From: Lachnospiraceae bacterium
GTDB lineage: Bacteria > Bacillota > Clostridia > Lachnospirales > Lachnospiraceae
Length of the DNA stretch: 64,000 bases
NCBI GenBank assembly: GCA_910574745.1
Contig: CAJTCE010000019.1
Span: forward strand, 1,203 to 65,202
Direction of reading: 5' to 3'
In this document: positions 46,801 to 55,185 of the stretch, piece after piece
Position numbering within the stretch: position 1 is the first letter of the stretch
How the letters are laid out: the number at the start of each line of letters is the position of its first letter
The notes under the pieces: generated by a model
Told to the model about the DNA's origin: nothing
The model's database searches: none
Seen by the model: only the letters and a program-made list of their open reading frames with translations
Position numbers and translations under genes: made by a program

Positions 46801-47186
46801 ATTCGCTCTTCTAAGCTTACATCCTGAGCTTCATACAATCTGTACTGCAGAATAAAACGCCCCGTATCCTTAGGTGCAATCTGTACAAACTCCTTATAAT
46901 ATTCAATCGCCAGAACCAGCTCTTCCAATTTGATACATAATTCGCATAGTGAATATACAATCTTTCTGGAACCGGGCTGGCGGTCATAAGCAAGCAGTAA
47001 AATTTCCTTACTGTCCTCATAACGACGGTTCATTTTATATAATTCACTGACCTTGCAAAGCATGGTAACGCTTTTAACTCTGCGCCAGTCAATGGTGTCT
47101 GCTATTTTGACTGCTTCTCCATATTCTCTCTTTTCAATCAGCGCGTTGATTTCCTCAGCGCGAACCCGATATTCATATTTATCCAA
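43875..47186 (-). CDS. Large protein with TPR-like N-terminus, repeat-rich linker and AAA-like C-terminal domain
   Basis: 1103 residues. The first about 190 residues are helical repeats of the TPR type. A long acidic low-complexity linker follows (about 200-800), containing six 12-residue repeats of the EEPEEESSFVPF type. The C-terminal about 270 residues read like an AAA/P-loop domain: NVLVTGEKGTGTLTVAKNLVK near the Walker A position, then IVEQAGKLDDMTLLSLG and ILVIMEDTKREL; GTGTLT lacks the usual GK[T/S]. The start is taken as TTG 47186, since GAGGTG lies 6 bases upstream; GTG 47195 falls within that ribosome site. Function unknown. Confidence 0.65.
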   Translation of the reverse strand: MDKYEYRVRAEEINALIEKREYGEAVKIADTIDWRRVKSVTMLCKVSELYKMNRRYEDSKEILLLAYDRQPGSRKIVYSLCELCIKLEELVLAIEYYKEFVQIAPKDTGRFILQYRLYEAQDVSLEERIAVLEEYKKRDYREKWAYELAYLYHRIGLATRCVEECDELILWFGEGKYVIKAMELKMLHVPLTPTQREKYDKRFQSSANAYVVKNTEEKQTPSVKEEKESVQEEIKEPVTMDTIPSMPIQIKSVEPSNAPTMRIPSKSVNQELELEEQEEEEETQEQDFDPENISIDMPVIPLAKTPDDLDIHVKTMDMGEYNTINLQRELAKNLAKVMEQEDMEASDATKALPVDSINDYTNVGISGESEEGKEYAIPSPIDTAITKEVVSEVVKALGPIEHTEPITEEDLLNSLREQEAAEALPEERLFQEEGIAQQAYEESADTAEPEEEMVDEQITGQLSFDDIMAEWEETRKANEAKRLEEMRQKVLKQTGPMFKDFDAAAKASVQADLDLIAPSLNVFNEQEAEEEPIINNPGYLMDEETEDSSEYENEIVEELESFSTSYEESVREPETFTTGYEEPVRDHDVSAAGYGQTIENQEAFQTGYEEQTVQEENLAAEYEKPAVEPVTHPTLFNTAEIYGLEEKLLSSLAEQEEAADDGVEELEEIQEMQSVNEEPERSSFASVAEPERENFFVPFEEPEEESSFVPFKEPEEESSFVPFEEPEEESSFVPFKEQEKESPFVPFEEPEKESSFVPFEESEEESPMGNDAPVIEEVKEEPPRPGTHTEEFDKSLEKMVMDALAESEKKAVSPLKADTGFIITDLSEEPEPQKVETPKISSATREKQKTLPIRRSLTRDEKEMFGSIAQTKQVQEEVANAIDNISLSPCIGNVLVTGEKGTGTLTVAKNLVKVLSVHYDSFSGKVAKITGEILNSKSIESTLNNLSNGALIVEQAGKLDDMTLLSLGEYLKKKRDGGILVIMEDTKRELDNLLLKANMPRQFFDLRIDIAALDNNGLVNYGKEYANEKEYSIDDMGILALYTRISEMQTNDHAVTVDEVRGIVDEAIKNAERKNISHFMDVLLAKRYDDEDMIVLREKDFLK
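44887..45114 (-). repeat. Six tandem 36-bp repeats inside a coding region
   Basis: The motif GAAAGGAACAAAG recurs at 44910, 44946, 44982, 45018, 45054 and 45090, every 36 bases. Translated on the minus strand it gives a 12-residue unit with small changes (E/K and P/Q/S at fixed places). Such tracts change length by slippage or recombination and may vary between strains. Confidence 0.85.
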
Positions 47187-47261
47187 AATGGTCACCTCAT
47201 ACTGCTACATACATGATGTGGTATTTTTTTACATAATACCCCTATTTTCTTACTAAATATC

Positions 47262-47290
47262 AGTGTATCATAGGTATATTTTGATGTCAA
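47262..47290 (-). promoter_or_regulatory. SigA-type promoter of the AAA-like protein/glgB unit
   Basis: On the minus strand TTGACA (47285-47290) and TACACT (47262-47267) are 17 bases apart, about 75 bases before the start at 47186. The intergenic region after rsmA has no other recognisable signal. Confidence 0.7.
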
Positions 47291-47331
47291 AGAATTACGC
47301 ATAAATATATCAATTTGTACCGCTCATTCTC

Positions 47332-48189
47332 CTAATCCAAAATATCGGAAAGCATAGCAAATTGTTCCAGAGTCAGAGCTTCTCCCCGGATAGTTGCAGA
47401 TAACCCCATTTTCTCCAAAGCTTGTGCCGCTTTCTCTTTTGTAATTCCGTAAATACCCGCATTGGATAAAGCGTTTATCAGCGTCTTCCTTCTCTGGTTA
47501 AACGCCGCTCTGATTATTGCAAACATTTTTTTCTCATCCCCTGTCTTAACCGGCGGCTCTTCATAACGGGTCAGACGTATAACTGCGCTTCCCACATTAG
47601 GCCTCGGAATAAAACAGCTTGGCGGTACCTGAGCAACCATTTCCGGTCTGGCATAATATTGGACGGCCAGAGACAGCGCTCCATAATCTTTGGTTCCCGG
47701 TCCCACCTGCATTCTGTCCGCCACTTCCTTTTGCACCATAATCGTAACGGAAGAAAGGGGGACATGGCTTTCAAAAAGCCCCATGATAATCGGCGTAGTG
47801 ATATAATAAGGGAGATTGGCCACCACTTTAAGAGGTTTGCCTTCACTATAAATATCGCAAAGCTTCTGCACATCAACCTTTAAAATATCATTATGAATTA
47901 CCATTATATTATCATATGCGGACAAGGTATCCTTTAGAATGGGAATCAGGTAATCATCAATTTCCACTGCAATTACCTGCCTTGCATGCTCCGCCAGATA
48001 CTGGGTCATGGTACCGATTCCCGGCCCGATTTCCAATACACAGTCGTCCTTTCCGATTTCTGCCGCACTGATAATGTTTTCCAGTACATTGGAATCAACG
48101 AGAAAATTTTGTCCATATTTTTTTTGAAAACGAAAGCCGTATTTTTCCAATACGGCAATTGTGTTTGAAGGTATTCCTAATGTAGCCAT
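47332..48189 (-). CDS. rsmA: 16S rRNA (A1518/A1519) dimethyltransferase KsgA
   Basis: 285 residues. It dimethylates two adjacent adenines near the 3' end of 16S rRNA, using SAM. Motifs: KKYGQNFLVD, the SAM-binding VLEIGPGIGTMTQYL, and the catalytic VVANLPYYITTPII. A C-terminal RNA-binding domain is present (RRKTLINALSN). The start at 48189 follows GAAAGGAG. It lies 56 bases after tatD, the usual clostridial neighbour. Confidence 0.96.
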   Translation of the reverse strand: MATLGIPSNTIAVLEKYGFRFQKKYGQNFLVDSNVLENIISAAEIGKDDCVLEIGPGIGTMTQYLAEHARQVIAVEIDDYLIPILKDTLSAYDNIMVIHNDILKVDVQKLCDIYSEGKPLKVVANLPYYITTPIIMGLFESHVPLSSVTIMVQKEVADRMQVGPGTKDYGALSLAVQYYARPEMVAQVPPSCFIPRPNVGSAVIRLTRYEEPPVKTGDEKKMFAIIRAAFNQRRKTLINALSNAGIYGITKEKAAQALEKMGLSATIRGEALTLEQFAMLSDILD

Positions 48190-48245
48190 TCTGCTCCTTT
48201 TCTTTCTTCCTTTGCCCAAACGACATTGTACGATTAATTTATGTT

Positions 48246-49025
48246 CTATACAGGATTTTGCAGCTTTTTATATAAGTTGTATGCATTTTCCCTTGTTTTT
48301 AAAATAACCTCTTCCGGCGTTATGCTTTTTATCCCGGCAATCTCTTTTGCCACATAAGTCAAATAAGAGGATTCATTCCGTTTTCCTCTGAAAGGCTCCG
48401 GAGCAAGATAAGGCGCATCCGTTTCCAGAATCATTTTATCCATCGGCAGCATTTCCACAACTTCCTTGCATTTCCTGCCGTTTTTAAAGGTAACCACGCC
48501 GCCGATTCCGAAGTAAAAGCCCATGGAAAGGTATTCCTTTGCAAGCTCCGCACTATAGGAGTAACAATGGATCACTCCTCCTACATCTTCTCCGTGTCCC
48601 TCCTGAAGGGCCGCTAAAGTATCTGCCGCCGCATCCCTGGAATGAACACAGATGGGAAGCTTTATCTCCTTCGCCACTTCTATCTGCCGCAAAAACCAGT
48701 GTTTCTGGACTTCTTTGGGAGCCACATTCCAGTGATAATCCAGTCCGGTTTCGCCGATTGCAACGATTTTGGGGTCTTCCGCATGCTTTGCTATAAAATC
48801 CATATCCCCCTCCGTAAGCTCTCCCACTTCATCAGGATGTATTCCCAGCATGCCATAAACCATATCATACTGCTTTGTTAATTCAAGCGTACGCCGACAG
48901 CCCGTTATGGACGCAGCGGCATTAATGACCTTTTCCACACCTCTTTCAGGTAATTCTTTTATAATTTTGTCTCTATCCTTTTCAAATGCCTCGTCATCAT
49001 AATGAGCATGAGTATCAATAATCAT
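48246..49025 (-). CDS. tatD: TatD-family metal-dependent DNase
   Basis: 259 residues. TIM-barrel hydrolase with metal ligands in IDTHAHYDDEAF, GLDYHW and ICVHSRDAAADTL, plus VIHCYSYSAELA and ILETDAPYLAPEP near the end. It acts as a 3'-5' exonuclease or DNase in repair. The length is normal. It forms a unit with rsmA. Confidence 0.95.
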   Translation of the reverse strand: MIIDTHAHYDDEAFEKDRDKIIKELPERGVEKVINAAASITGCRRTLELTKQYDMVYGMLGIHPDEVGELTEGDMDFIAKHAEDPKIVAIGETGLDYHWNVAPKEVQKHWFLRQIEVAKEIKLPICVHSRDAAADTLAALQEGHGEDVGGVIHCYSYSAELAKEYLSMGFYFGIGGVVTFKNGRKCKEVVEMLPMDKMILETDAPYLAPEPFRGKRNESSYLTYVAKEIAGIKSITPEEVILKTRENAYNLYKKLQNPV

Positions 49026-49104
49026 TTTAAGCCTCTTTCCCGGTTCATTTTCCTGTTTTTAGAAGGTTTCTTTAAAAGCTTGTCAAAAAATTTTTAAAAA
49101 ACTC

Positions 49105-49133
49105 TTGCCAACCGGGATTTATTATACTATAAT
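49105..49133 (+). promoter_or_regulatory. SigA-type promoter of tRNA-Lys
   Basis: TTGCCA (49105-49110) and TATAAT (49128-49133) are 17 bases apart. The 49137-49151 segment just after the -10 is a GC-rich palindrome (GCTTGCG-T-CGCAAGC). The tRNA starts at 49180. Confidence 0.8.
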
Positions 49134-49179
49134 AATGCTTGCGTCGCAAGCGAGGCAATTTTATCTTACTTATGAATAT

Positions 49180-49252
49180 GCACCATTAGCTCAGTTGGTA
49201 GAGCAGTAGACTCTTAATCTATTTGTCCAGGGTTCGAGTCCCTGATGGTGCA
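49180..49252 (+). tRNA. tRNA-Lys (CTT anticodon)
   Basis: 73 bases with a full cloverleaf: acceptor GCACCAT pairs with ATGGTGC, then discriminator A; D-arm with AGCTCAGTTGGTAGAGC; anticodon stem GTAGA/TCTAT around CTCTTAA, which places CTT in the anticodon (codon AAG); T-arm CAGGG-TTCGAGT-CCCTG. The 3' CCA is not encoded. Genes beyond it on the plus side have an accessory character. Confidence 0.97.
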
Positions 49253-49257
49253 CTAAG

Positions 49258-49300
49258 GCACTGTTTTTAAGACGTTTAGGTCTTGGGGGCGGTGTTTTTT
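49258..49300 (+). terminator. tRNA-Lys terminator
   Basis: GCACTG (49258-49263) pairs with CGGTGT (49290-49295), with an inner AAGAC/GTCTT stem, followed by TTTTTT. It ends the tRNA transcript 6 bases after the tRNA. Confidence 0.6.
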
Positions 49301-49473
49301 AATTGTCCGGATTTATTTAGACAAATCGCATCGGCTCCAAAACAGATTAAAAGACTATTTTTTGAGATTATTTACAATGTCTTTATTCTTCAATCATGCA
49401 TCTCCACGACTTTCGATTTGTTAGGTTAATTACAATTTATCCTTAACGGATACGCAATTTCGAAAAGGAAGTT

Positions 49474-49938
49474 TTAAATATACTCTCCGTCTAATAAATG
49501 CTGCAACAAAGCTTCACAGCCTTCCAGGATATCCTCGTAAGTACGGTCAAAGTCTCCTGTGTACCAGGGGTCGGAAATATCCCGGGGATGCTTGGAATAG
49601 TCTAAAAGCCTGCAGATTTTCCCCTGAGGATCGTTTCCTACAATTCTATGCATATTACGTATATTCATCTGTTCCATTCCAATAAGAAAATCATAGGCAT
49701 CGTAGTCTTCTCTGTTCATGTGGATTGCAACTTTGCCCGCTGGATTGATTCCATGCTTAACAAGCTTTTTCCTCGCAGGGGGATAGACGGGATTGCCGAT
49801 CTCCTCATAACTGGTTGCCGCAGATGCCACGTAAAAGCGGTCTGCGATTCCTTTTTTATCAATCAGGTCTTTGAAAATGAATTCTGCCATGGGGGAGCGG
49901 CAGATGTTGCCGTGACAGACGAAAAGTATTTTAATCAT
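49474..49938 (-). CDS. Low-molecular-weight protein-tyrosine phosphatase
   Basis: 154 residues. The P-loop CHGNICRS (Cys8 nucleophile, Arg14) follows the N-terminal strand, and the acidic DPWYTGDF segment provides the general-acid Asp. It removes phosphate from tyrosine residues, often in polysaccharide or stress signalling; a kinase partner is not present. It is a single-gene unit after the tRNA-Lys; the 221 bases between them (49253-49473) hold only the tRNA terminator and an AT-rich stretch. Confidence 0.93.
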   Translation of the reverse strand: MIKILFVCHGNICRSPMAEFIFKDLIDKKGIADRFYVASAATSYEEIGNPVYPPARKKLVKHGINPAGKVAIHMNREDYDAYDFLIGMEQMNIRNMHRIVGNDPQGKICRLLDYSKHPRDISDPWYTGDFDRTYEDILEGCEALLQHLLDGEYI

Positions 49939-50184
49939 AATAAAATTTCCTCCTGAAATGCGATAATTTGCCGTGTTTTAGCACGTTTTGCGAGGTTTAT
50001 CTTTCAGATGAATATTGTTAAAAAATCACAGAATGAGCAAAACGAGGCAAAATATGGCAAGTTGAAGCCGTCAAAAGTAGTAAAAACGTAGTAGGAATTG
50101 GGCAACCTTACTACGATTACTTTTCCAGCTTAATTATATTATTTTAATTTGTAAATTTCTGATTGCCCATCAAATTTTATTTTT

Positions 50185-50898
50185 TTATTGACATATGTCT
50201 TCAATAATATCCACATACCAATCTGCACTTTGGGCACAAATTCTCTCAGTTAAATAATCAATGATTTCCTCATCGGTCTTACCTTTTACTTGCTCCTCAA
50301 TTTTAAATTTCACGCCAAAACTGGATAACCCCTCTGCGCTATATAAACTGTTATCTGCAATTAACAAGCGATATTCTCCTTCATGTCTGAACGCAGGTCT
50401 TTTGTGGAAATAAGTTTCATGTGCTAACAGACTATCCTTCATCTGGCTAATTTGCTGTTCCAAAATAGATTTTTTATTTAAATCGTAATTAACTTTTTCG
50501 AGAGATACGCCAAACTGCTCTTTTTCTGGAAAAACTTTTTTAGTATGGGACAACAATTTTTCGTCTTTTGTCCTTATTCTGATTGCTCTATTTCCATATG
50601 AATAGCCTCTCCACATAGCATCTGTTTCTGGCTGTTTTGACCAGCATTAAGCATATAAACCATTTACTGTGCCACATTCGGAAATAATTGTCTGGAAATG
50701 CATATTAATTCCTTGGACACAAATTGTAATACATTTCACTCACTATTTGCCGAACATCTTCGGGGTTTCCATATGTGAAAACAAATACTCTTCATATCTG
50801 TCATCCCAAGAAGATGGACATACAAAACTATCTTTATTGTTTATGGTAAGATTTATAAAATCTTCAAAACCGATATATCTAAAAAGTTTCTTGCTTAC
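50185..50898 (-). pseudogene. Broken DUF2971 gene A
   Basis: The pieces of a DUF2971 protein (about 238 residues if intact) lie in order on the minus strand. The N-terminal part reads KKLFRYIGFEDFINLT and SSWDDRYEEYLFSH. A frameshift near 50770 moves to EDVRQIVSEMYYNLCP, and near 50650 a stop codon interrupts NGLYA before CWSKQPETDAMWRGYS. After that, the frame runs to 50185 and includes FRHEGEYRLL. The start codon also looks lost: AGGAGGT precedes a GTA. So at least two inactivating lesions are visible. DUF2971 proteins are abundant in accessory regions; function not established. Confidence 0.78.
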
Positions 50899-50991
50899 TA
50901 AATACCTCCTGATATTTCTCCATTACTTTTTAATCTGCATAAAATTTCGAATACTATAATAGCACAAGTCCCTTCATATTTCCACATAAAG

Positions 50992-51016
50992 AAAAACGCC
51001 CCGCCGAAGCAGGGCG
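50992..51016 (-). terminator. UUCG-loop terminator after DUF2971 gene B
   Basis: On the minus strand CGCCCTGC (51016-51009) pairs with GCGGGGCG (51004-50997) around a TTCG tetraloop, followed by TTTTT (50996-50992). This is a textbook rho-independent terminator. It lies inside the longest frame of the pseudogene, so that frame is not the original 3' end. Confidence 0.85.
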
Positions 51017-51019
51017 CCT

Positions 51020-51574
51020 TACTGCATGGAATGCCCCATTGAAAAACGGTTCGTTTTCCCCTGCATCTTCATCAAAATTTCCTACTTGTTCTCGAAATAG
51101 ACGCCATTCTCTTTCCTCTCTAAAGCCAGGATGTTTAAATGCAAATCTATCTTGTAAAATAGGAGTTAAAATTGGAACAAGATTAAACATAATATCTACC
51201 GGATTTAATTCTTTCTCAGTTTTATTCTCAAATATATAATTTTAAGTTTCCTTTCATATATTCTTGGTATTTTGAACGACATATGCTGAACCCAAATAAA
51301 CACTCTCTATCGATTTTTTTAAAGCTTTTTTTACTAAAATCAACAAATCACTATTAACTTCTCCTTGGTATGATTAAGCTATATTCAAAAGCATTTTTTC
51401 CATTTGTTCAGGAAAATACTTTAATTCGCTTTTATCATTTGTTTTCTCTGCATCTGATAGCCATATACAATAGTTTTGCAGTATTTTAAGCATAGTGTCA
51501 ACAGAACAATAATGATATAAAATATTGGGGGATTTAGGCTCATATTTCCCGCATTCTTTCATAAATGTATGCAT
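51020..51574 (-). pseudogene. Broken DUF2971 gene B
   Basis: An intact start is seen: ATG at 51574 with GGAGGT upstream, then SPNILYHYCSVDTMLKIL and WLSDAEKTNDKSEL, the DUF2971 N-terminus. A stop at 51374 ends it; in the same frame SDLLILVKKALKKSIESVYLGS continues, then a frameshift leads to DRFAFKHPGFREEREWRLF near 51150-51095. The middle (CWS...AMWR) is missing. It is a second, differently damaged copy of the family lying in tandem with gene A, so a former pair has decayed. Confidence 0.72.
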
Positions 51575-51856
51575 TCTTATACCTCCACAACTTCCGATTG
51601 TAAACTCTTGATTTCATAGGTGTTTATCACACCCCATAGAGTTTTAATAAAATCCTCCAAAACGCTTGAAAATAAAGGATTTATTGCAATGTGTCCGCCT
51701 TATCCTTTTATACGATTTCACACGATTTTACCCTTGCTCCCACACCTTATAAGGGCAAAAACAAGGGAAGAAAAATCTGGCAACAAGCTATAACAAAGCG
51801 TGGCAATCGGGAAGCTGTGACATATGTGCGAATATATTATACTGGAGGATTTCTGA

Positions 51857-52234
51857 ATGGACAAGTACATTTACGATAACAATAACGGGCTTTGGTATGA
51901 ACTGATCGGGGACTATTACATTCCCTGTCTTACCCTACCCACCGAAGAAGAAAAGCCGATAGGCATTTACGGACAACGGCATTTGCGTTATCTAAAAGAG
52001 TATCACAGGGCTACATACACAAATCTGCTGACAAGCGGAAAGGTAAATGGTTACCTTGCCGAGATAGACGAACAGGCAAAGGATATGTTCTTTCGGCTGA
52101 TAAAGGAATATGCCGACAGGCAAGGAGTGATAGAGCAGCTAAAAGCGGATAAGCCGCTTGAATGGGTGCAGAAAATGAACAATATCCGAAATGCAGTTGA
52201 GGAAGTTATCAATACGGAACTAATTTACGCATAA
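51857..52234 (+). CDS. TnpV-like transposon protein
   Basis: 125 residues, closely resembling TnpV of clostridial mobilisable transposons: GDYYIPCLTLPTEEEKPIG, IYGQRHLRYLKEY, then TYTNLLTSGKVNGYLAEID and a C-terminal helix. The role in transposition is not known. The start follows TGGAGG. The 260 bases before it (51595-51856) hold traces of coding sequence (GKNKGRKIWQQAITKRGN, 51750-51800) but no intact gene. It is evidence for an old transposon or ICE in this region. Confidence 0.82.
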   Translation: MDKYIYDNNNGLWYELIGDYYIPCLTLPTEEEKPIGIYGQRHLRYLKEYHRATYTNLLTSGKVNGYLAEIDEQAKDMFFRLIKEYADRQGVIEQLKADKPLEWVQKMNNIRNAVEEVINTELIYA

Positions 52235-52256
52235 AAATCGGGTTGCAACGCATTAA

Positions 52257-52287
52257 GAGGGGCAAAGGTATAAACACCTTGCCCCTC
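52257..52287 (+). terminator. Terminator after tnpV
   Basis: GAGGGGCAAAGGT (52257-52269) pairs, with one bulged A, with ACCTTGCCCCTC (52276-52287), followed by AAAATTTG and, further on, TTTTAAAAC. The stem is strong; the T-run is weak. Confidence 0.6.
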
Positions 52288-52365
52288 AAAATTTGCGTTT
52301 TAAAACGGCTTAATATCAGACCTTTTTACTCCAAAAACAGTTACCCTAACGATTACATGGGACTA

Positions 52366-53403
52366 TTAATAAACATCGCTTTTCAGCTTTTCCCAATCTT
52401 CATTTCCCTGCATATAATTAAACGATTCATCTTCAAGAGATTTCAAAAGTTCCCGCTTTAAGCTGGCTGAAAAATTAGAATCGACAGTTTTTAGCGCCAT
52501 ATGTTGATAAAGCTTAGATTTTGTAAAAGCACTTATTGTTCCAATACTATCCAAGATTTCTTGCATAAGCTGTGCTGTCCACTCAATATCCTTTTCCCAT
52601 GCTGCGACATCCAGTCCAAAGCAAATCTCATTATATTTGCCCATTTCAAATGTGGATGCAGCAGAGGAAGAAACTTCAACCAGCTTTCTTGCCATTTCAT
52701 GATCATCATCTTCCATATAAAGGATTCTTAAATCATTTAATGTCATTTGTATGTGCTGATACGCACTAAAAATCAATTCCTCGTATGCACGATAGGCTTC
52801 CGTCCGTTTTCCCGTTTTACTGTTTACAAGTGCTTCCTTACGTTTACGGTCCGGATTCTCCAGAGAAAAATAATCCAAATACTGCGCTGCTTTTTCATAA
52901 TCCTCTTGCCGAATAAATGCATGGAACAACGAATCCGCTGCCTGATTACGAATCCGTTCGTCCTCTGAGAGTAAACACCTCTCATACCATCCGAATATCA
53001 CTTTATCATATTTGTCTTGGCTTGGAAGTTCTATTGTCATTCGTTTTGCATCCAGAATGACTGCCGCCTGCCAAATCAGTTTTTCGCAATTAGGATATTC
53101 CTCGACTTTTTCCTTTACGGAAAGGAATATATCATGGAAGTCTTTGCTCTCCAAATCCTTTTGAATCTTCAATAGATATTGGCTAATTTCTTCGTCTGTT
53201 AAATCATCTTTAAAAGATAGAAGTTCATCTGTGGTAATGCCAAGTAACCGTGCAATAGGAGCAAGCAAAGCGACATCCGGGAGCGTGTTACCTCTTTCCC
53301 ACTTATTTACAGCTGGAGCAGTTACGCCGAGACGAACAGCCATCTCCTCCTGTGTCATACCTTTATTCTTTCTATATTTTTTGATGACATCGCCTATTGT
53401 CAT
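52366..53403 (-). CDS. XRE-family regulator with a helical repeat C-terminus
   Basis: 345 residues. The N-terminal helix-turn-helix (IGDVIKKYRKNKGMTQEEMAVRLGVTAPAVNKWERG) is Cro/XRE type. The C-terminal part (about 75-345) is a run of helices of TPR-like character (EDYEKAAQYLDYF, GKRTEAYRAYEELIF), as in peptide-sensing or PlcR/Rgg-like regulators. The ATG at 53403 is favoured; a TTG two codons upstream is also possible because AAGGAG lies nearer to it. No operator or target gene can be identified in this window. Confidence 0.8.
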   Translation of the reverse strand: MTIGDVIKKYRKNKGMTQEEMAVRLGVTAPAVNKWERGNTLPDVALLAPIARLLGITTDELLSFKDDLTDEEISQYLLKIQKDLESKDFHDIFLSVKEKVEEYPNCEKLIWQAAVILDAKRMTIELPSQDKYDKVIFGWYERCLLSEDERIRNQAADSLFHAFIRQEDYEKAAQYLDYFSLENPDRKRKEALVNSKTGKRTEAYRAYEELIFSAYQHIQMTLNDLRILYMEDDDHEMARKLVEVSSSAASTFEMGKYNEICFGLDVAAWEKDIEWTAQLMQEILDSIGTISAFTKSKLYQHMALKTVDSNFSASLKRELLKSLEDESFNYMQGNEDWEKLKSDVY

Positions 53404-53560
53404 GCTCAACTATCTCCTTCAAAATTTCTGAATCAATTCTGTATATAGTATAGTTGACTGGAACTCAAAAGTCTATTGAAAGCAAGTTAAACAACAGGAA
53501 TTATTTTTTACTATTGTTTAATTATTAATGCATGAGTCTATATTCTAAAAATCTATGTAC

Positions 53561-53582
53561 GCACCGCCGAAACCGGCGGTGT
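53561..53582. repeat. Left copy of 22-bp palindromic direct repeat flanking IS1182
   Basis: The 22 bases (GCACCGCC, GAAACC, GGCGGTGT) occur here and identically at 55186-55207, abutting both ends of the IS. The core ACCGCC...GGCGGT is a stem-loop. The IS seems to have used it as a target and doubled it. Confidence 0.8.
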
Positions 53583-55185
53583 CAGACTGTAGACAAAGCC
53601 CTGCTTTTGCAGGGTTTTGCTATTGTTGGAACCGCTTTTCTGATATAATAAATATCAGAAGGGCGGTGTTTTTTATGATGACGAAAAATGCAGATAAAAA
53701 AAGAGAACAAATTATGATGTTTTCCATGGATGACATGGTACCTCAAAACCATATGCTGCGATTGATTGATAAAGCAATCAATTGGAACTTTATTTATGAT
53801 CTGGTTGAAGAAAAATACTGTCCGGATAACGGCCGTCCCAGTATGGATCCCGTCATGCTGATAAAGATACCATTCATTCAGTATCTCTATGGAATAAAAA
53901 GCATGCGGCAGACCATGAAAGAGATCGAGGTAAACGTTGCATACCGCTGGTTTCTTGGACTGGACATGCTAGATCCAATACCTCATTTTTCTACATTTGG
54001 AAAGAATTATACCCGCCGTTTCAAAGACACAGATCTTTTTGAGCAGATCTTTTCAAAGATATTGGAAGACTGTATGAAATATAATCTTGTAAATACAGGA
54101 CAGATCTTCGTGGATGCAACACATGTAAAAGCCTGTGCAAACAGTAAAAAAATGCGAAAAAGAGTTGCACATGAACAGGCGCTCTGGTATGAAGAAGAAT
54201 TAAATAAAGAGATTGAAAAAGACCGCCTGGCACATGGAAAGAAACCATTAAAGAAAAAAGATGATAATCAGCCACCGGCATCCGGTGGAAATGGAAACAA
54301 TAAAGACTCCAAAGAAGAGAAAATTCCTGAAGATGTAAAAACGCAGAAATGCAGTATCAGTGATCCGGAAAGTGGATGGTTTCGAAAAGGAGAACATAAA
54401 CATGTTTTTGCATATGCAGTAGAAACTGCCTGTGATAAACATGGCTGGATCCTTGGATATACAGTACATCCTGGTAATGAGCATGACAGTCGTACTTTTA
54501 AAACATTATATGATAAGATATCTAAACTGAATCCGCAGATGGTGGTTGCAGATGCAGGATATAAAACTCCGGCAATCGCCCATCAGCTGTTGGAAGATGG
54601 AATTCAACCACTTTTTCCGTATACCCGTCCCAAGACCAAAGAAGGCTTTTTCGGAAAACACGAATTTGCATATGATGAATACTATGATTGTTATATATGT
54701 CCGGGAGCACATATATTGACATACAGTACAACAAACAGAAGTGGATATAAAGAGTATAAAAGCTGCGGTAAACATTGTGCTGAATGCCAATATCTTTCAA
54801 AATGCACAGAAAGTAAGGATCATGTAAAACTGATCACACGTCATGTATGGGAAGAATATATGGAAGTGGCAGAAGACATTCGGCACACGATCGGAAACAG
54901 ACAGATCTACCAGTTAAGAAAAGAAACCATAGAGCGGATCTTCGGTACAGCGAAAGAACAGCATGGATTTCGATATACGCAATATATAGGAAAGGCACGG
55001 ATGGAGATGAAAGCCGGGCTTACCTTTGCATGCATGAATCTGAAAAAACTGGCAAAGATTCTGGAAAAACGAGGCTGGAATACAGCCACTTTTTTATATT
55101 TTGAGCTAAGAACAAGAATAAAATCAAAATTTAAAGAAAAATGGTGCTGGGCATAACACCCAGCACCAAGTTTGTCTACAGTCTG
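53583..55185 (+). mobile_element. IS1182-family insertion sequence, 1603 bp
   Basis: Perfect 15-bp terminal inverted repeats: CAGACTGTAGACAAA (53583-53597) and its complement (55171-55185). One transposase fills it. Inside each end lies a stem-loop: CCCTGC-TTTT-GCAGGG near 53600-53615, and GGTGCTGGG/CCCAGCACC (55143-55151/55159-55167), the second overlapping the transposase stop. They may guard against transcription from outside. A 22-bp repeat flanks both sides; all parts look intact, so the insertion is probably recent. Confidence 0.88.
53675..55156 (+). CDS. IS1182-family transposase
   Basis: 493 residues. The DDE triad is visible: D in IFVDATHVKACANSKK, D in MVVADAGYKTPAIA and E in KETIERIFGTAKEQHG, as in this family. 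The N-terminal part (QIMMFSMDDMVPQNHMLRLID, then GRPSMDPVMLIKI) is the common IS1182 start. A cysteine cluster (about 385-405, CGKHCAECQYLSKC) lies in the C-terminal half. The start is one of two neighbouring ATGs (53675, 53678); the long frame upstream covers the IS end and is not coding. Confidence 0.92.
   Translation: MMTKNADKKREQIMMFSMDDMVPQNHMLRLIDKAINWNFIYDLVEEKYCPDNGRPSMDPVMLIKIPFIQYLYGIKSMRQTMKEIEVNVAYRWFLGLDMLDPIPHFSTFGKNYTRRFKDTDLFEQIFSKILEDCMKYNLVNTGQIFVDATHVKACANSKKMRKRVAHEQALWYEEELNKEIEKDRLAHGKKPLKKKDDNQPPASGGNGNNKDSKEEKIPEDVKTQKCSISDPESGWFRKGEHKHVFAYAVETACDKHGWILGYTVHPGNEHDSRTFKTLYDKISKLNPQMVVADAGYKTPAIAHQLLEDGIQPLFPYTRPKTKEGFFGKHEFAYDEYYDCYICPGAHILTYSTTNRSGYKEYKSCGKHCAECQYLSKCTESKDHVKLITRHVWEEYMEVAEDIRHTIGNRQIYQLRKETIERIFGTAKEQHGFRYTQYIGKARMEMKAGLTFACMNLKKLAKILEKRGWNTATFLYFELRTRIKSKFKEKWCWA

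Noticed and set aside
49253-49473. Attachment-site repeat of the tRNA-Lys 3' end
   Set aside because: No second copy of the tRNA 3' end was seen in the window.
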